Assembly (NCBI GenBank): GCA_902765725.1
Contig: CACXAT010000002.1
Coordinates: forward strand, 62,001 to 126,000
From: an uncultured Lachnospiraceae bacterium
GTDB taxonomy: Bacteria; Bacillota; Clostridia; Lachnospirales; Lachnospiraceae
Direction of reading: 5' to 3'
DNA: 64,000 bases
Shown: positions 51,595-59,823 of the stretch, piece by piece
Layout of the letters: each line of letters opens with the position of its first letter
Position numbering within the stretch: the stretch's first letter is position 1
Translations under genes and position numbers: made by a program
The notes under the pieces: model-generated
Told to the model about the DNA's origin: nothing
Database searches by the model: none
What the model saw: only the letters and a program-made list of their open reading frames with translations

Positions 51595-52503
51595 TCAGTT
51601 TTCCTTCATGGTCAGAAGCAGCAGCTCCATGGTCAGCTCGAAGTTCACATTGGCCCGAAGCCGCGCGGCGGCTGTCTGGAGAGCGCTGAGGATGCGCTGG
51701 ATGCCTTCGTAGGAACTGAGGGCGGCCGCGCTTCGGATCTGTGACACGTAATCCCTGTGCAGGAGCATGTCCGGATCGGCGGCGGCCTTGAAATACAAAA
51801 GGTCCCGGTACCAGGAGGTGAACAGGTCCAGGAACTGTCCGATGGTCAGTTTGTACTGCGACAGCTCGCGGACCGCGTCCAGGATCTGGGGGAGCGTCCA
51901 TTCCTTCACCGTCAGAAGGATGCGCATGCCAAGCTCAAGCGCCTCTTCCCCGAGGACGGCCCCTGATGAGTCCAGCTCGATCAGGACGCAGCGGGAGCGG
52001 ATGGTCTCCAGCATCATCTCCGCCGAGTCTGCGAGAAGAAGGAGTACCACGTATTCCGGCGGCTCCTCCAGGGTCTTGAGCAGGGTGTTCTGCGCTTCCG
52101 CGTTCATCAGATGCGCGTCCGGTATGATATAGATCTTGCGTGTGCTGCTGAAGGGGCGGATCTGAACATCGGCGACCAGGCGGCGGGCATCTTCCACGGA
52201 AAATGTCTTTGGCTTGTCGTGGGTCCACGTGAGCAGATCCGGCTGATTGTGGTCCTGGGCCTGGATGCAGCTGCGGCAGGTTCCGCAGGCATCGACCTCG
52301 TCCGCAGAGATGGATGACTGGTGAAGACGGCCGGCCAGTGTCGTGCACTGCAGCGTGGTGGCAAAGGCCTGTGCCAGCACATCCTTATCGGAAGCACTGT
52401 CTCCGCAGATCAGATATGCATGGCTGACCCGGTCTGCCAGGATCGCGCGCCTGAGATGGTCGACAGCCTTCCGGCTGCCGGTAACGTCTCTGAGAAAAGC
52501 CAT
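51595..52503 (-). CDS. holB: DNA polymerase III subunit delta' (HolB)
   Basis: A 302-residue clamp-loader subunit. It has the delta' zinc module CGTCRSC, the VEDARRLVADVQIRPF and IIPDAHLMNAEAQNTLLKTLEEPPEYV blocks and an RSRC motif (sensor-like). The P-loop region reads GDSASDKD, so it does not bind ATP well, as is normal for delta'. It stands in the clamp-loader complex of the replisome. Its start overlaps the stop of the kinase gene by one base (TAATG). Last gene of the minus-strand operon. Confidence 0.92.
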   Translation of the reverse strand: MAFLRDVTGSRKAVDHLRRAILADRVSHAYLICGDSASDKDVLAQAFATTLQCTTLAGRLHQSSISADEVDACGTCRSCIQAQDHNQPDLLTWTHDKPKTFSVEDARRLVADVQIRPFSSTRKIYIIPDAHLMNAEAQNTLLKTLEEPPEYVVLLLLADSAEMMLETIRSRCVLIELDSSGAVLGEEALELGMRILLTVKEWTLPQILDAVRELSQYKLTIGQFLDLFTSWYRDLLYFKAAADPDMLLHRDYVSQIRSAAALSSYEGIQRILSALQTAAARLRANVNFELTMELLLLTMKEN

Positions 52504-53093
52504 TATCCTGCCTCCTGTATGCTGCGGATATACTCAGCGATCTGACGGATGCACTCTGCGCACTCATTGTCGTTGGAGAAGCGCCGGTCGATGCCGGCTT
52601 TCCGGAGATTCTCTTCAGAGAAATCCTTCTGGTCCGCCAGGAAGCGGCGGCACAGCTCTTCATACCTGTGGTTGCCCGGCTTGCATTCGCGCCTGAGGGC
52701 GCGGCCCAGGCGGATGCCGTCCTCGACCTCCACATAGATCGGGACTACGCGTCCTTCGCCATAGTATGCGCGCAGATGGAGGTAGGATTCCAGAGTGCCG
52801 ATCCCGAGAAGATCACCGTCACTGGTGCCTTCATCCACCGTGAAATAAGTCCACGGACCGTGCTCGGTCTGATAGGTGCGCTGTTCGATGACGCGCCCCT
52901 GCGCCTTCAGCGCCTTCAGACCTTCTTCATCTGTAAAATGATACTCCACGCCTTCCATCTCCCTGGCACGGATCGGCCGTGTGGTCCAGGGGATCAGCGC
53001 TGAGAGCTGCAGCGCTGAGTCGGCGAGCAGGGCCTCATAGATGGTGTCCTTGCCGGAAGCGCTTTTACCCATTAGATAGAATATGTGATTCAC
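52503..53093 (-). CDS. Guanylate-kinase-like nucleotide kinase
   Basis: A 196-residue P-loop kinase of the guanylate kinase fold. The P-loop is GKSASGKDT, the guanylate-binding lid has TTRPIRAREMEGVEYHF, and a DGIRLGRALRRE helix follows. It occupies the place where many Firmicutes have tmk next to holB. The GMP-binding tyrosines are partly recognisable, but a canonical gmk with TTRxPRxGE is elsewhere expected, so this may be a divergent paralogue. It overlaps both neighbours by one to four bases, so it is translationally coupled. Confidence 0.85.
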   Translation of the reverse strand: MNHIFYLMGKSASGKDTIYEALLADSALQLSALIPWTTRPIRAREMEGVEYHFTDEEGLKALKAQGRVIEQRTYQTEHGPWTYFTVDEGTSDGDLLGIGTLESYLHLRAYYGEGRVVPIYVEVEDGIRLGRALRRECKPGNHRYEELCRRFLADQKDFSEENLRKAGIDRRFSNDNECAECIRQIAEYIRSIQEAG

Positions 53094-54559
53094 GAAAGCG
53101 TATCCTCCTTCATGATCCAGATTGAAGTCAGTGTATGATCTTCGGTCCCCTGCAGCTCATAGCCTGCCGACCACAGTTCCTCTTTGCTTCGCAGGAGGGC
53201 GGGAGTGATCTCTTCTCCCGGAGCAAGCAGAGGGATCCCGGGCGGATAGAGATACAGGTACTCGGCAGACACTTTGCCGGCCGCGTCTTCAAAAGGCACC
53301 TTTTCCGACTGCGCGTTCAGCGCCTGGAAGATCGGGGCGCGGACGATGGGGCGGTCTGTGTGCGTTCTTCTGAGTGCGCCGCTCTCAGAGATCTGTCCGC
53401 TGCGCGCGCCGCCCTCAGGGATCTGAATGGGATCGGCCTGCGGGGGGATCCGGTCAATCTCCTCAAGCGCGTGAAGAAGACGGCAGAAGCCATCCTCCGT
53501 ATCGGCGACCGAAGACAGCATCAGTACGTAAGAGGGAGCGAGCATCTCGCTCTGCAGACGGTACCGGTCCCTGAGAAGGTCATAGAGCGTCCGGGCACTG
53601 ATATGATAGGGCACAAGCAGGATCCTGGAGGGATCGTCCGTCTCAGGAAGGTCGATGTGCGCAAAGTGTGCCCGGGTGCGGAACTGCTTCAGGATGCGGA
53701 CATAGCTTTCAAAGAGCTCCCTGCCCTGACTGGCCATCTGCTGCACACAGGAATCGATGGAAGCCATCAGCACATAGCTGGGGCTGCTGGTCTGAAAGAC
53801 GCTCAGCTGCGAGCGCAGCTGTCTGCGGTCCACCAGATCACCATTTACATGCAGCAGCGCTGTCTGCGTGAGAGACGGCAGAGTCTTGTGAAGGCTGTGG
53901 ATGACGATGTCCGCCCCCTGTGACACAGAGGAAGGCGGAAATGCCGGGTGCATGCCAAAATGAGCGCCGTGAGCTTCATCCACGATGAGCGGGATCCGGT
54001 ACCGGTGGGCAAGGGCGGCGATCGCCTTCACATCACTGACAACCCCGTCATAGGTAGGTGAGGTCAGGAAGATGGCGGAGGGCCGCGGTGCGCCTGAGGA
54101 CAGAACCTGCTCTACACAGGAGGGGTCGATGGGACCATTGAGATCTGCCGGATAACCGGCCCCGGCTCCGGCATGCTGCGGGATCAGTCCCGCCTCCGGG
54201 TACAGATACTGAGTCCTGATATCCCGAAGCCCCGCCGCGTGGAAGGCGGACTTGTGGCTGTTTCTGACCATCAGAAGCAGGCCTCCCGGAGGGACGCAGG
54301 CAAGGATCGCGCTGAGGATGCCCGCGGTGCTCCCATTTACCAGAAAATGGGTCTCACTGCTGTGGTACAGGGCGGCGGCTCTCTCCTGTGCATCCTTCAG
54401 GATGCCTTCTGCGTGATGCAGGTTGTCAAACCCGTCGATCTCCGTGATATCGAAGGTAAACGGGTCCTGCATACAGGCCCCGCGCCGCTTGTGTCCGGGC
54501 ATGTGGAACGGATAGGCGTCCGACGCGCAGTATTCAGTTAACTTCTCATACAGGCTCAT
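53090..54559 (-). CDS. PLP-dependent Orn/Lys/Arg-decarboxylase-family protein
   Basis: A 489-residue PLP enzyme related to B. subtilis YaaO/SpeA. PFHMPGHKRRG, the FLVNGSTAGILSAILA and the PLP-lysine block HSLHKTLPSLTQT are present, along with DEAHGAHFG. Family members decarboxylate arginine, lysine or ornithine to polyamine precursors; the substrate is not readable. The start at 54559 (MSLYEKL) matches the family start; an ATG three codons before is equally possible, and neither has a good ribosome site. First gene of the minus-strand operon with the kinase and holB. It is divergent from mecA. Confidence 0.9.
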   Translation of the reverse strand: MSLYEKLTEYCASDAYPFHMPGHKRRGACMQDPFTFDITEIDGFDNLHHAEGILKDAQERAAALYHSSETHFLVNGSTAGILSAILACVPPGGLLLMVRNSHKSAFHAAGLRDIRTQYLYPEAGLIPQHAGAGAGYPADLNGPIDPSCVEQVLSSGAPRPSAIFLTSPTYDGVVSDVKAIAALAHRYRIPLIVDEAHGAHFGMHPAFPPSSVSQGADIVIHSLHKTLPSLTQTALLHVNGDLVDRRQLRSQLSVFQTSSPSYVLMASIDSCVQQMASQGRELFESYVRILKQFRTRAHFAHIDLPETDDPSRILLVPYHISARTLYDLLRDRYRLQSEMLAPSYVLMLSSVADTEDGFCRLLHALEEIDRIPPQADPIQIPEGGARSGQISESGALRRTHTDRPIVRAPIFQALNAQSEKVPFEDAAGKVSAEYLYLYPPGIPLLAPGEEITPALLRSKEELWSAGYELQGTEDHTLTSIWIMKEDTLS

Positions 54560-54644
54560 GGGAATCATTTTACCACAGGTTTCCCGAAACTTCTTTACAA
54601 AACGGGAGTTATCGCTATAATGATTGCAACAAGGTGGGGTATTC

Positions 54645-55496
54645 ATGAAAATAGAAAAGATTAATGACAGACAAATACGCTGCATCCTGACGAAAGAAGA
54701 TCTCGAGGACCGGAAGATCCGGCTCTCGGAGCTGGTGTATGGAGGAGAAAAGGCCCGCGGACTGTTCCGCGACATGCTGATGAAGGCCGCCGAGGAGCTG
54801 GGGTTTGATTACAACAACAATCCCCTGATGGTCGAGGCGGTTCCTACCGGACACGAACAGCTCGTACTGATCATAACCCGTGTGGATGATCCAGAGGAGC
54901 TCGATACGAGGTTCTCTCGTTTTTCTGCAGATCCGTCGGGCGGAAAGGACAATCCCTTCGCAGCGCTGACGGACTCCCTGACCGGGGCGGACGATGTGCT
55001 GAATCTGCTGAAGCGGTTCACGCAGGCGCGCGGAGTCCAGGGTACTTCCGGATCCGGAGAGAAGAACGCAGAAAAGAACGGCGCGAAGGCTGAAGGCCAG
55101 GGACATCAGGGCAGCAGAGGCAAGGCAGCAGGCCGTCAGAAGGACCAGAAAAATGAGAACGTTCCGGAGGCCGTGCGCGAGCTGACCCCGGAGGAGATCT
55201 ACGAGTATACGAGGTTCTACCTCTTCCGCTCGCTGGATAACGTGATCCTGGCCGCAAAGGGGATCGGAGAAGGATACGAGGGATGGAATTCTCTCTATAA
55301 GAATCCGGACGATGGCGCCTATTACCTTCTGGTCAGAAAGATGGATACGGATCCGGAGAAGTTCAACCGGATCTGCAATGTGCTCTCTGAGTATTCGATG
55401 CCCATGGATTACTCAACCGGCATGGATGAGTTCTTCCGGGAGCATATGAAGGTCATCCTGTCGGAAAACGCGCTGCAGGATCTTCATAAGATCTGA
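54645..55496 (+). CDS. mecA: Adaptor protein MecA
   Basis: A 283-residue adaptor that brings substrates to ClpC/ClpP. The N-terminal substrate-binding domain (MKIEKINDRQIRCILTKED to LGFDYNNNPLMVEAVP) and the C-terminal ClpC-binding domain (YTRFYLFRSLDNVILAAK to STGMDEFFREHMKVI) are clear. Between them is a long Gly/Lys/Gln/Asn-rich linker (about residues 130-185). The start at 54645 was taken for the GGTGGGG site. In Bacilli it controls ComK; in Clostridia the targets are unknown. A terminator follows. Confidence 0.93.
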   Translation: MKIEKINDRQIRCILTKEDLEDRKIRLSELVYGGEKARGLFRDMLMKAAEELGFDYNNNPLMVEAVPTGHEQLVLIITRVDDPEELDTRFSRFSADPSGGKDNPFAALTDSLTGADDVLNLLKRFTQARGVQGTSGSGEKNAEKNGAKAEGQGHQGSRGKAAGRQKDQKNENVPEAVRELTPEEIYEYTRFYLFRSLDNVILAAKGIGEGYEGWNSLYKNPDDGAYYLLVRKMDTDPEKFNRICNVLSEYSMPMDYSTGMDEFFREHMKVILSENALQDLHKI

Positions 55497-55560
55497 CGGC
55501 GGCACTGGCCGCAGGCCGCGGCATGGCGGCATAATTGCAGGGAATGAACAATTACTGTCA

Positions 55561-55584
55561 GGGGTCAGGTTACTGACCCCTTTT
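55561..55584 (+). terminator. Intrinsic terminator after mecA
   Basis: GGGGTCAG pairs perfectly with CTGACCCC around a 4-base loop, followed by TTTT. It is 64 bases after the mecA stop and 24 before ricT. Confidence 0.88.
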
Positions 55585-55607
55585 GAAAGTTGAAGGATAA
55601 TAGCAGT

Positions 55608-56978
55608 ATGATTAAGATCGTAGGAGTGAGATTCCGCAATGCAGGCAAGGTATATTATTTCGATCCGAAGGACTTTGCCCTGCGTGTGGGTGACCACGTA
55701 ATTGTTGAGACTTCAAAAGGGCCGGAATACGGCGTGATCACCACGGGCTGCAAGATGGTCGCGGATGATCAGGTCGCGCAGCCGCTGCGCGATGTGCTCC
55801 GCATTGCCACCGAAGAAGACGAAGAGCAGATGACCGGGATCGGGGAGAAGGAGAAGGAAGCTCTGAAGGTCTGCCGGGAAAAGGTGCGTGAGCATGAGCT
55901 GGACATGAAGGTGGTGGGCGCGGAATATGCCTTTGACGGCAGCAAGATGCTGTTTTATTTCACCGCCGACGGCAGGGTGGACTTCCGTGAACTGGTGAAG
56001 GACCTTGCCGCTGTATTCCACATGCGCATAGAACTGCGCCAGATCGGTGTCCGGGACGAGACCAGGATGCTGGGCGGGATCGGCACCTGCGGCAGGGAGC
56101 TGTGCTGCGCTACCTATCTGAGAGAGTTTATGCCGGTTTCCATCAAGATGGCGAAGGAGCAGAATCTCTCCCTGAACCCCGCAAAGATCTCGGGAGCCTG
56201 CGGAAGGCTGATGTGCTGCCTGAAAAATGAAGAGGAGACCTATGAGTTCCTGAACGCGAAGATGCCGAAGCTTGGCGCGGAGGCAGTCACTGCCGACAGC
56301 CGCACCGGCAAGGTCGTGGAGCTGGATGTCCTGCGTCAGCGGGTGAGGGTGCTCTTTGAAGAGGGGGACACCAAGGAACTGGAGTATTACTCCGTGGAAG
56401 AGCTGACGTTCCAGCCGCGCAGGAAGAAGGACCCCTCAGCCCAGGGGCAGGATAAGAACAGGAATACGAATAAAAAGGCCGACAAGGCTGACAAGGCAGA
56501 AAAGAGCGAGAAGAACGGCAGGAAGGACGCAGCTGCTCCGGAGGAGGAGATGAGGTCTGATCCGAAACACCAGGAGGGCGACAGCGCCTCAAAGCCTGCC
56601 AGAGCCGCACATGCGCAGAAGCCGAAGAAGGAGGGGGCTCAGGAAGAGGGCGCACCTTCTGACGGACACAGAAAGAAGCCGCGCAGGAGAAAGCACAGGA
56701 CGGATGCCGGAGCACCCGCCGGATCGCCGGAGCAGGGGGGCGAAAGACCCGCTGAGAGGGCAGCCGAAAGATCGGGCGAAAGATCTGCCGAGAGGGCATC
56801 GGAAAACGGCGAGAAGTCCGGGGACAAAGCGGCCGCCAGGAAGCACCGCCGCTTCAGATCCCGCCGTCCCTCCGGTGAGATGCGCGAAGGCGCCGGCCAG
56901 AAGCCGCAGGCACCGGATGGACCGAAGCATACCAGTGAGATGAGGATCTATGCAGACAGAGGAACGCAGGGAGACTGA
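55608..56978 (+). CDS. ricT: PSP1-domain protein RicT (YaaT) with a long basic tail
   Basis: A 456-residue protein. Residues 1 to about 275 are the PSP1 core, with the cysteine motifs GTCGRELCC and ACGRLMCC that in YaaT/RicT hold the Fe-S clusters of the Y-complex, which stimulates RNase Y processing of mRNA. Residues about 285-456 are a highly charged tail (Lys, Arg, Glu, Ala, Pro; SAERASENGEKSGDK and similar), not usual at this length. The start at 55608 follows AAGGATAA. It begins the operon with trmN6 and rsmI, overlapping the former by 29 bases, the usual Firmicute order. Confidence 0.93.
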   Translation: MIKIVGVRFRNAGKVYYFDPKDFALRVGDHVIVETSKGPEYGVITTGCKMVADDQVAQPLRDVLRIATEEDEEQMTGIGEKEKEALKVCREKVREHELDMKVVGAEYAFDGSKMLFYFTADGRVDFRELVKDLAAVFHMRIELRQIGVRDETRMLGGIGTCGRELCCATYLREFMPVSIKMAKEQNLSLNPAKISGACGRLMCCLKNEEETYEFLNAKMPKLGAEAVTADSRTGKVVELDVLRQRVRVLFEEGDTKELEYYSVEELTFQPRRKKDPSAQGQDKNRNTNKKADKADKAEKSEKNGRKDAAAPEEEMRSDPKHQEGDSASKPARAAHAQKPKKEGAQEEGAPSDGHRKKPRRRKHRTDAGAPAGSPEQGGERPAERAAERSGERSAERASENGEKSGDKAAARKHRRFRSRRPSGEMREGAGQKPQAPDGPKHTSEMRIYADRGTQGD

Positions 56979-57711
56979 GCGGCCCGGGGAGCGGATCGAC
57001 GATCTGCAGCGCTGCGGCTGCCGTATCATTCAGAATGAAGAGCTGTTCTGTTTCGGCATGGATGCGGTGCTTCTTGCCGCATTCGCCCAGCCTCAGATCA
57101 GCGCAGGGGCAGAGGTCCTGGACCTTTGCTCCGGCAATGGTGTGATCCCGATCCTGCTCGATGCCAGGATGATGGGATCGGGAGTTCATTTTACAGGCAT
57201 CGAGATCAACAGTGTATGCGTGGATATGGCCAGAAGAAGCGCCCTGATGAACGGGCAGCAGGACCGTATCCGCTTTATAGAACATGATATCAGGCAGGAA
57301 TGCGGTCAGATCGCTCCTGCTTCTTTTGATGCTGTGACGGTCAATCCCCCCTACATGACCGGCGGAGCGGGACTGACCGGCGATAACTACGCAAGGACCA
57401 TCGCGCGCCATGAGGTACTGTGCGGCATACAGGATGTGGCGCGCTTCGCCTCGTCGGCTCTGCGCTATCAGGGGCGGGTGTTCATGGTCCACAGACCGCA
57501 CCGGCTGGGGGATATCTTCCGGGCGTTTGCGGCCAGCGGACTTGAGATCAAGCGGATGCGGATGGTCCACCCCTACGCGGACCGGGAGGCCAACATGGTG
57601 CTGATCGAAGCCGCGAAGGGCGGAAAGCCCTATATCCATGTGGAGAGCCCGCTGATCATTTACCGGGAAAAAGGCGTTTATACACAGGAGGTTCGGGATC
57701 TGTATGGCTGA
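56950..57711 (+). CDS. tRNA1(Val) (adenine-37-N6)-methyltransferase
   Basis: A 253-residue SAM-dependent methyltransferase of the TrmN6/YfiC (YabB) family. SAM motif VLDLCSGNGVIPILLDAR, the acidic GIEINSVCVDMA and the catalytic NPPY (in VNPPYM) are present. It modifies A37 of a valine tRNA. GAGGATCT precedes the ATG at 56950. It overlaps ricT by 29 bases and rsmI by 8, so translational coupling is likely. Confidence 0.93.
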   Translation: MQTEERRETERPGERIDDLQRCGCRIIQNEELFCFGMDAVLLAAFAQPQISAGAEVLDLCSGNGVIPILLDARMMGSGVHFTGIEINSVCVDMARRSALMNGQQDRIRFIEHDIRQECGQIAPASFDAVTVNPPYMTGGAGLTGDNYARTIARHEVLCGIQDVARFASSALRYQGRVFMVHRPHRLGDIFRAFAASGLEIKRMRMVHPYADREANMVLIEAAKGGKPYIHVESPLIIYREKGVYTQEVRDLYG

Positions 57712-58573
57712 GTGCGGTACGTTATATCTGGTGGCGACGCCGATCGGAAATCTGGAGGACATGACCTTCCGGGCGATCCGGGTCCTGAAGGAAGCAGACC
57801 TGATCGCGGCGGAGGATACCCGGGGCAGCATAAAGCTGCTCAATCATTTTGACATCCACACGCCCATGACCAGCTATCATGAGTACAATAAGGTGGCGAA
57901 GGCAAAGTCCCTGGTGGAAAAGATGCTTGCCGGCCAGACAATCGCTTGTGTCACCGACGCGGGAACGCCGGGCATCTCGGATCCGGGGGAGGTCCTGGTG
58001 CAGATGGCACTGGAGGCGGGCATACGGACCGTTCCGGTCCCGGGAGCCTGCGCTGCGGTTAACGCGCTCATCTCTTCGGGGCAGCCGACCAGGCGGTTCT
58101 GCTTTGAGGCCTTCCTGCCTCCGGAGAAGAAGGAGCGGGACGCGGTCCTTGAGGAGCTGAAGGAGGAGACCCGGACCATCGTTCTCTATGAGGCTCCGCA
58201 CCGTCTTGAACGGACGCTGCAGATCCTGCTGGAGACACTGGGAGACCGCAGCATAAGTCTGTGCCGGGAGCTGACCAAGAAGCATGAGGAGATCCGCAAA
58301 ACCACGATCGCAGCTGCGCTCTCTGCCTGCCGGGAGACGGAGCCCAGGGGCGAGTATGTGCTGGTGATCGAGGGAAGAGACCGCAGGGAACTGATCGCGA
58401 GCCGGCAGGAGGCCGTCCGCTCGGAGCTTACCCTTGAAGAGCATATGCGCAGGTATGAGGAGAGCGGAATGGACCGCAAGGAGGCCATGAAGGCGGTGGC
58501 TAAGGACCGCGGGCTCACGAAGAGAGAGGTGTATTCCCTGCTGCTTCAGAGCGGCAGCGATTCTGAAGAGTGA
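57704..58573 (+). CDS. rsmI: 16S rRNA (cytidine-1402-2'-O)-methyltransferase
   Basis: A 289-residue tetrapyrrole-methylase-fold enzyme. LYLVATPIGNLEDMTFRAIRVL, AEDTRGSIKLL, VTDAGTPGISDPGE and the VPGACAAVNALI loop match RsmI precisely. It makes 2'-O-methyl-C1402 in the ribosomal P site. It is the third gene of the ricT operon. A 22-base gap separates it from the inositol-monophosphatase-family gene. Confidence 0.96.
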   Translation: MAECGTLYLVATPIGNLEDMTFRAIRVLKEADLIAAEDTRGSIKLLNHFDIHTPMTSYHEYNKVAKAKSLVEKMLAGQTIACVTDAGTPGISDPGEVLVQMALEAGIRTVPVPGACAAVNALISSGQPTRRFCFEAFLPPEKKERDAVLEELKEETRTIVLYEAPHRLERTLQILLETLGDRSISLCRELTKKHEEIRKTTIAAALSACRETEPRGEYVLVIEGRDRRELIASRQEAVRSELTLEEHMRRYEESGMDRKEAMKAVAKDRGLTKREVYSLLLQSGSDSEE

Positions 58574-58595
58574 AGACAGGCAGAGGAGATGACAT

Positions 58596-59408
58596 ATGGA
58601 CAGACTGGTGCATGAGATTGAACAGGCGGCAAGAGAGGCCGGAGCGATCATCCGCTCGGCCCACGGAACGGAGCTTGGGATCGAGAATAAAGAGGGACGC
58701 GCGAATTTTGTCACGAAGTATGACACGATGGTACAGGAATTCCTGACAGAGAGGCTCAGAAACATCCTCCCGGAGGCCAGATTCCTCGGCGAGGAGAACG
58801 GGATGGACCTGTTTACGAGCGAGGATGCCGAGGGGTACCTGTTTGTGATCGATCCCATCGACGGGACCACGAACTTCATCCATAACCTGCATCCCCATGT
58901 CACGTCCATCGGACTGTTTAAGGACGGACAGCCCTGGGCAGGCGTCGTCTACGCGCCGGTTACAGACCAGCTGTTCAGCGCCCAGCGGGGAGAGGGCGCC
59001 TATGAGAATGGTGTCCGGATCCATTCCTCCAGGCAGGGGCTCTCGGACAATATCATGCTGACCGGGACCTCCGGCTTCTCCATGAGCGCCTTTGCCGTCA
59101 GCCAGAAGCTGACCTACGCGTTTCAGGAGCGGTGCCAGGGCTTTCGAAGCACCGGAAGCGCTGAGTACAACCTGTGCATGATCGCCAGCGGACGGGCCGG
59201 CGGATATTTTGAAATGAAGCTGGGACTGTGGGACTTTGCCGCCGGAAGTGTTATTCTGGAGGAGGCAGGCGGAAGGATCACCGACTATCACGGCAGGCCC
59301 CTTACCTACCGTGAAGGCTCCGGGATCGTCGCCCTGTGCGAAGGGATCGCGGCAGACGAGAATCTGCCCGATACCGGGGCATACTGGGATATGTGGGATG
59401 GAAAATGA
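58596..59408 (+). CDS. Inositol-monophosphatase family protein
   Basis: A 270-residue Mg-dependent, Li-sensitive-fold phosphatase. Metal motif A is DPIDGTTNFIHN and motif B is LWDFAAGSVILEEAGG; both Asp sets and the Glu in GEENG are present. It hydrolyses myo-inositol phosphate or a related sugar phosphate (or PAP or NADP); the true substrate is open. It follows rsmI closely with an AGGAGATG ribosome site. The next gene begins 19 bases later. Confidence 0.93.
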   Translation: MDRLVHEIEQAAREAGAIIRSAHGTELGIENKEGRANFVTKYDTMVQEFLTERLRNILPEARFLGEENGMDLFTSEDAEGYLFVIDPIDGTTNFIHNLHPHVTSIGLFKDGQPWAGVVYAPVTDQLFSAQRGEGAYENGVRIHSSRQGLSDNIMLTGTSGFSMSAFAVSQKLTYAFQERCQGFRSTGSAEYNLCMIASGRAGGYFEMKLGLWDFAAGSVILEEAGGRITDYHGRPLTYREGSGIVALCEGIAADENLPDTGAYWDMWDGK

Positions 59409-59427
59409 GGATTCGGGAGGTCTGATC

Positions 59428-59823
59428 ATGGCAGCAAAGCTTCTGATATACCATATGGACCCGGTCAGGATACAGGCGCTGGAAGGCCTGTGCGCGGCGC
59501 TGGATATCCAGCCTGTGCGGGTAGACGACGCCTCCGCCGGAGTGCCGGTGGGCCTGCTGTCCGGGACAACGAGCCTGAGGGAGCTGTCTGCGGCGGCGCA
59601 GACAGGGCCGGCAGATCCGGAGAGGATCACGGAAGAGATGATCGTGATGTCCGGATTTACACAAAAACAGTTTAATACCCTTCTGGATGCGCTGCGGGAG
59701 ACGGGACTTCGCATAAGCCTGAAGGCGGTGGAGACTCCCACCAGCCGTTACTGGACAGGCGAGATGCTGCAGACTGAGCTTCGCAGAGAAAGAGAGGCGT
59801 ACCGTGCGATATCTGATTCGTAA
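59428..59823 (+). CDS. DUF3783 domain protein
   Basis: A 131-residue protein of the DUF3783 family. LLIYHMDPVRIQALEGLCAAL and the GFTQKQFNTLLDALRETGLRISLKAVETPTSRYWT stretch match its usual pattern; the function is unknown. The start at 59428 was taken for the GGGAGG site; longer open frame upstream overlaps the previous gene. The C-terminal region overlaps the start of the deacylase gene by 20 bases, so they are coupled. Confidence 0.9.
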   Translation: MAAKLLIYHMDPVRIQALEGLCAALDIQPVRVDDASAGVPVGLLSGTTSLRELSAAAQTGPADPERITEEMIVMSGFTQKQFNTLLDALRETGLRISLKAVETPTSRYWTGEMLQTELRREREAYRAISDS

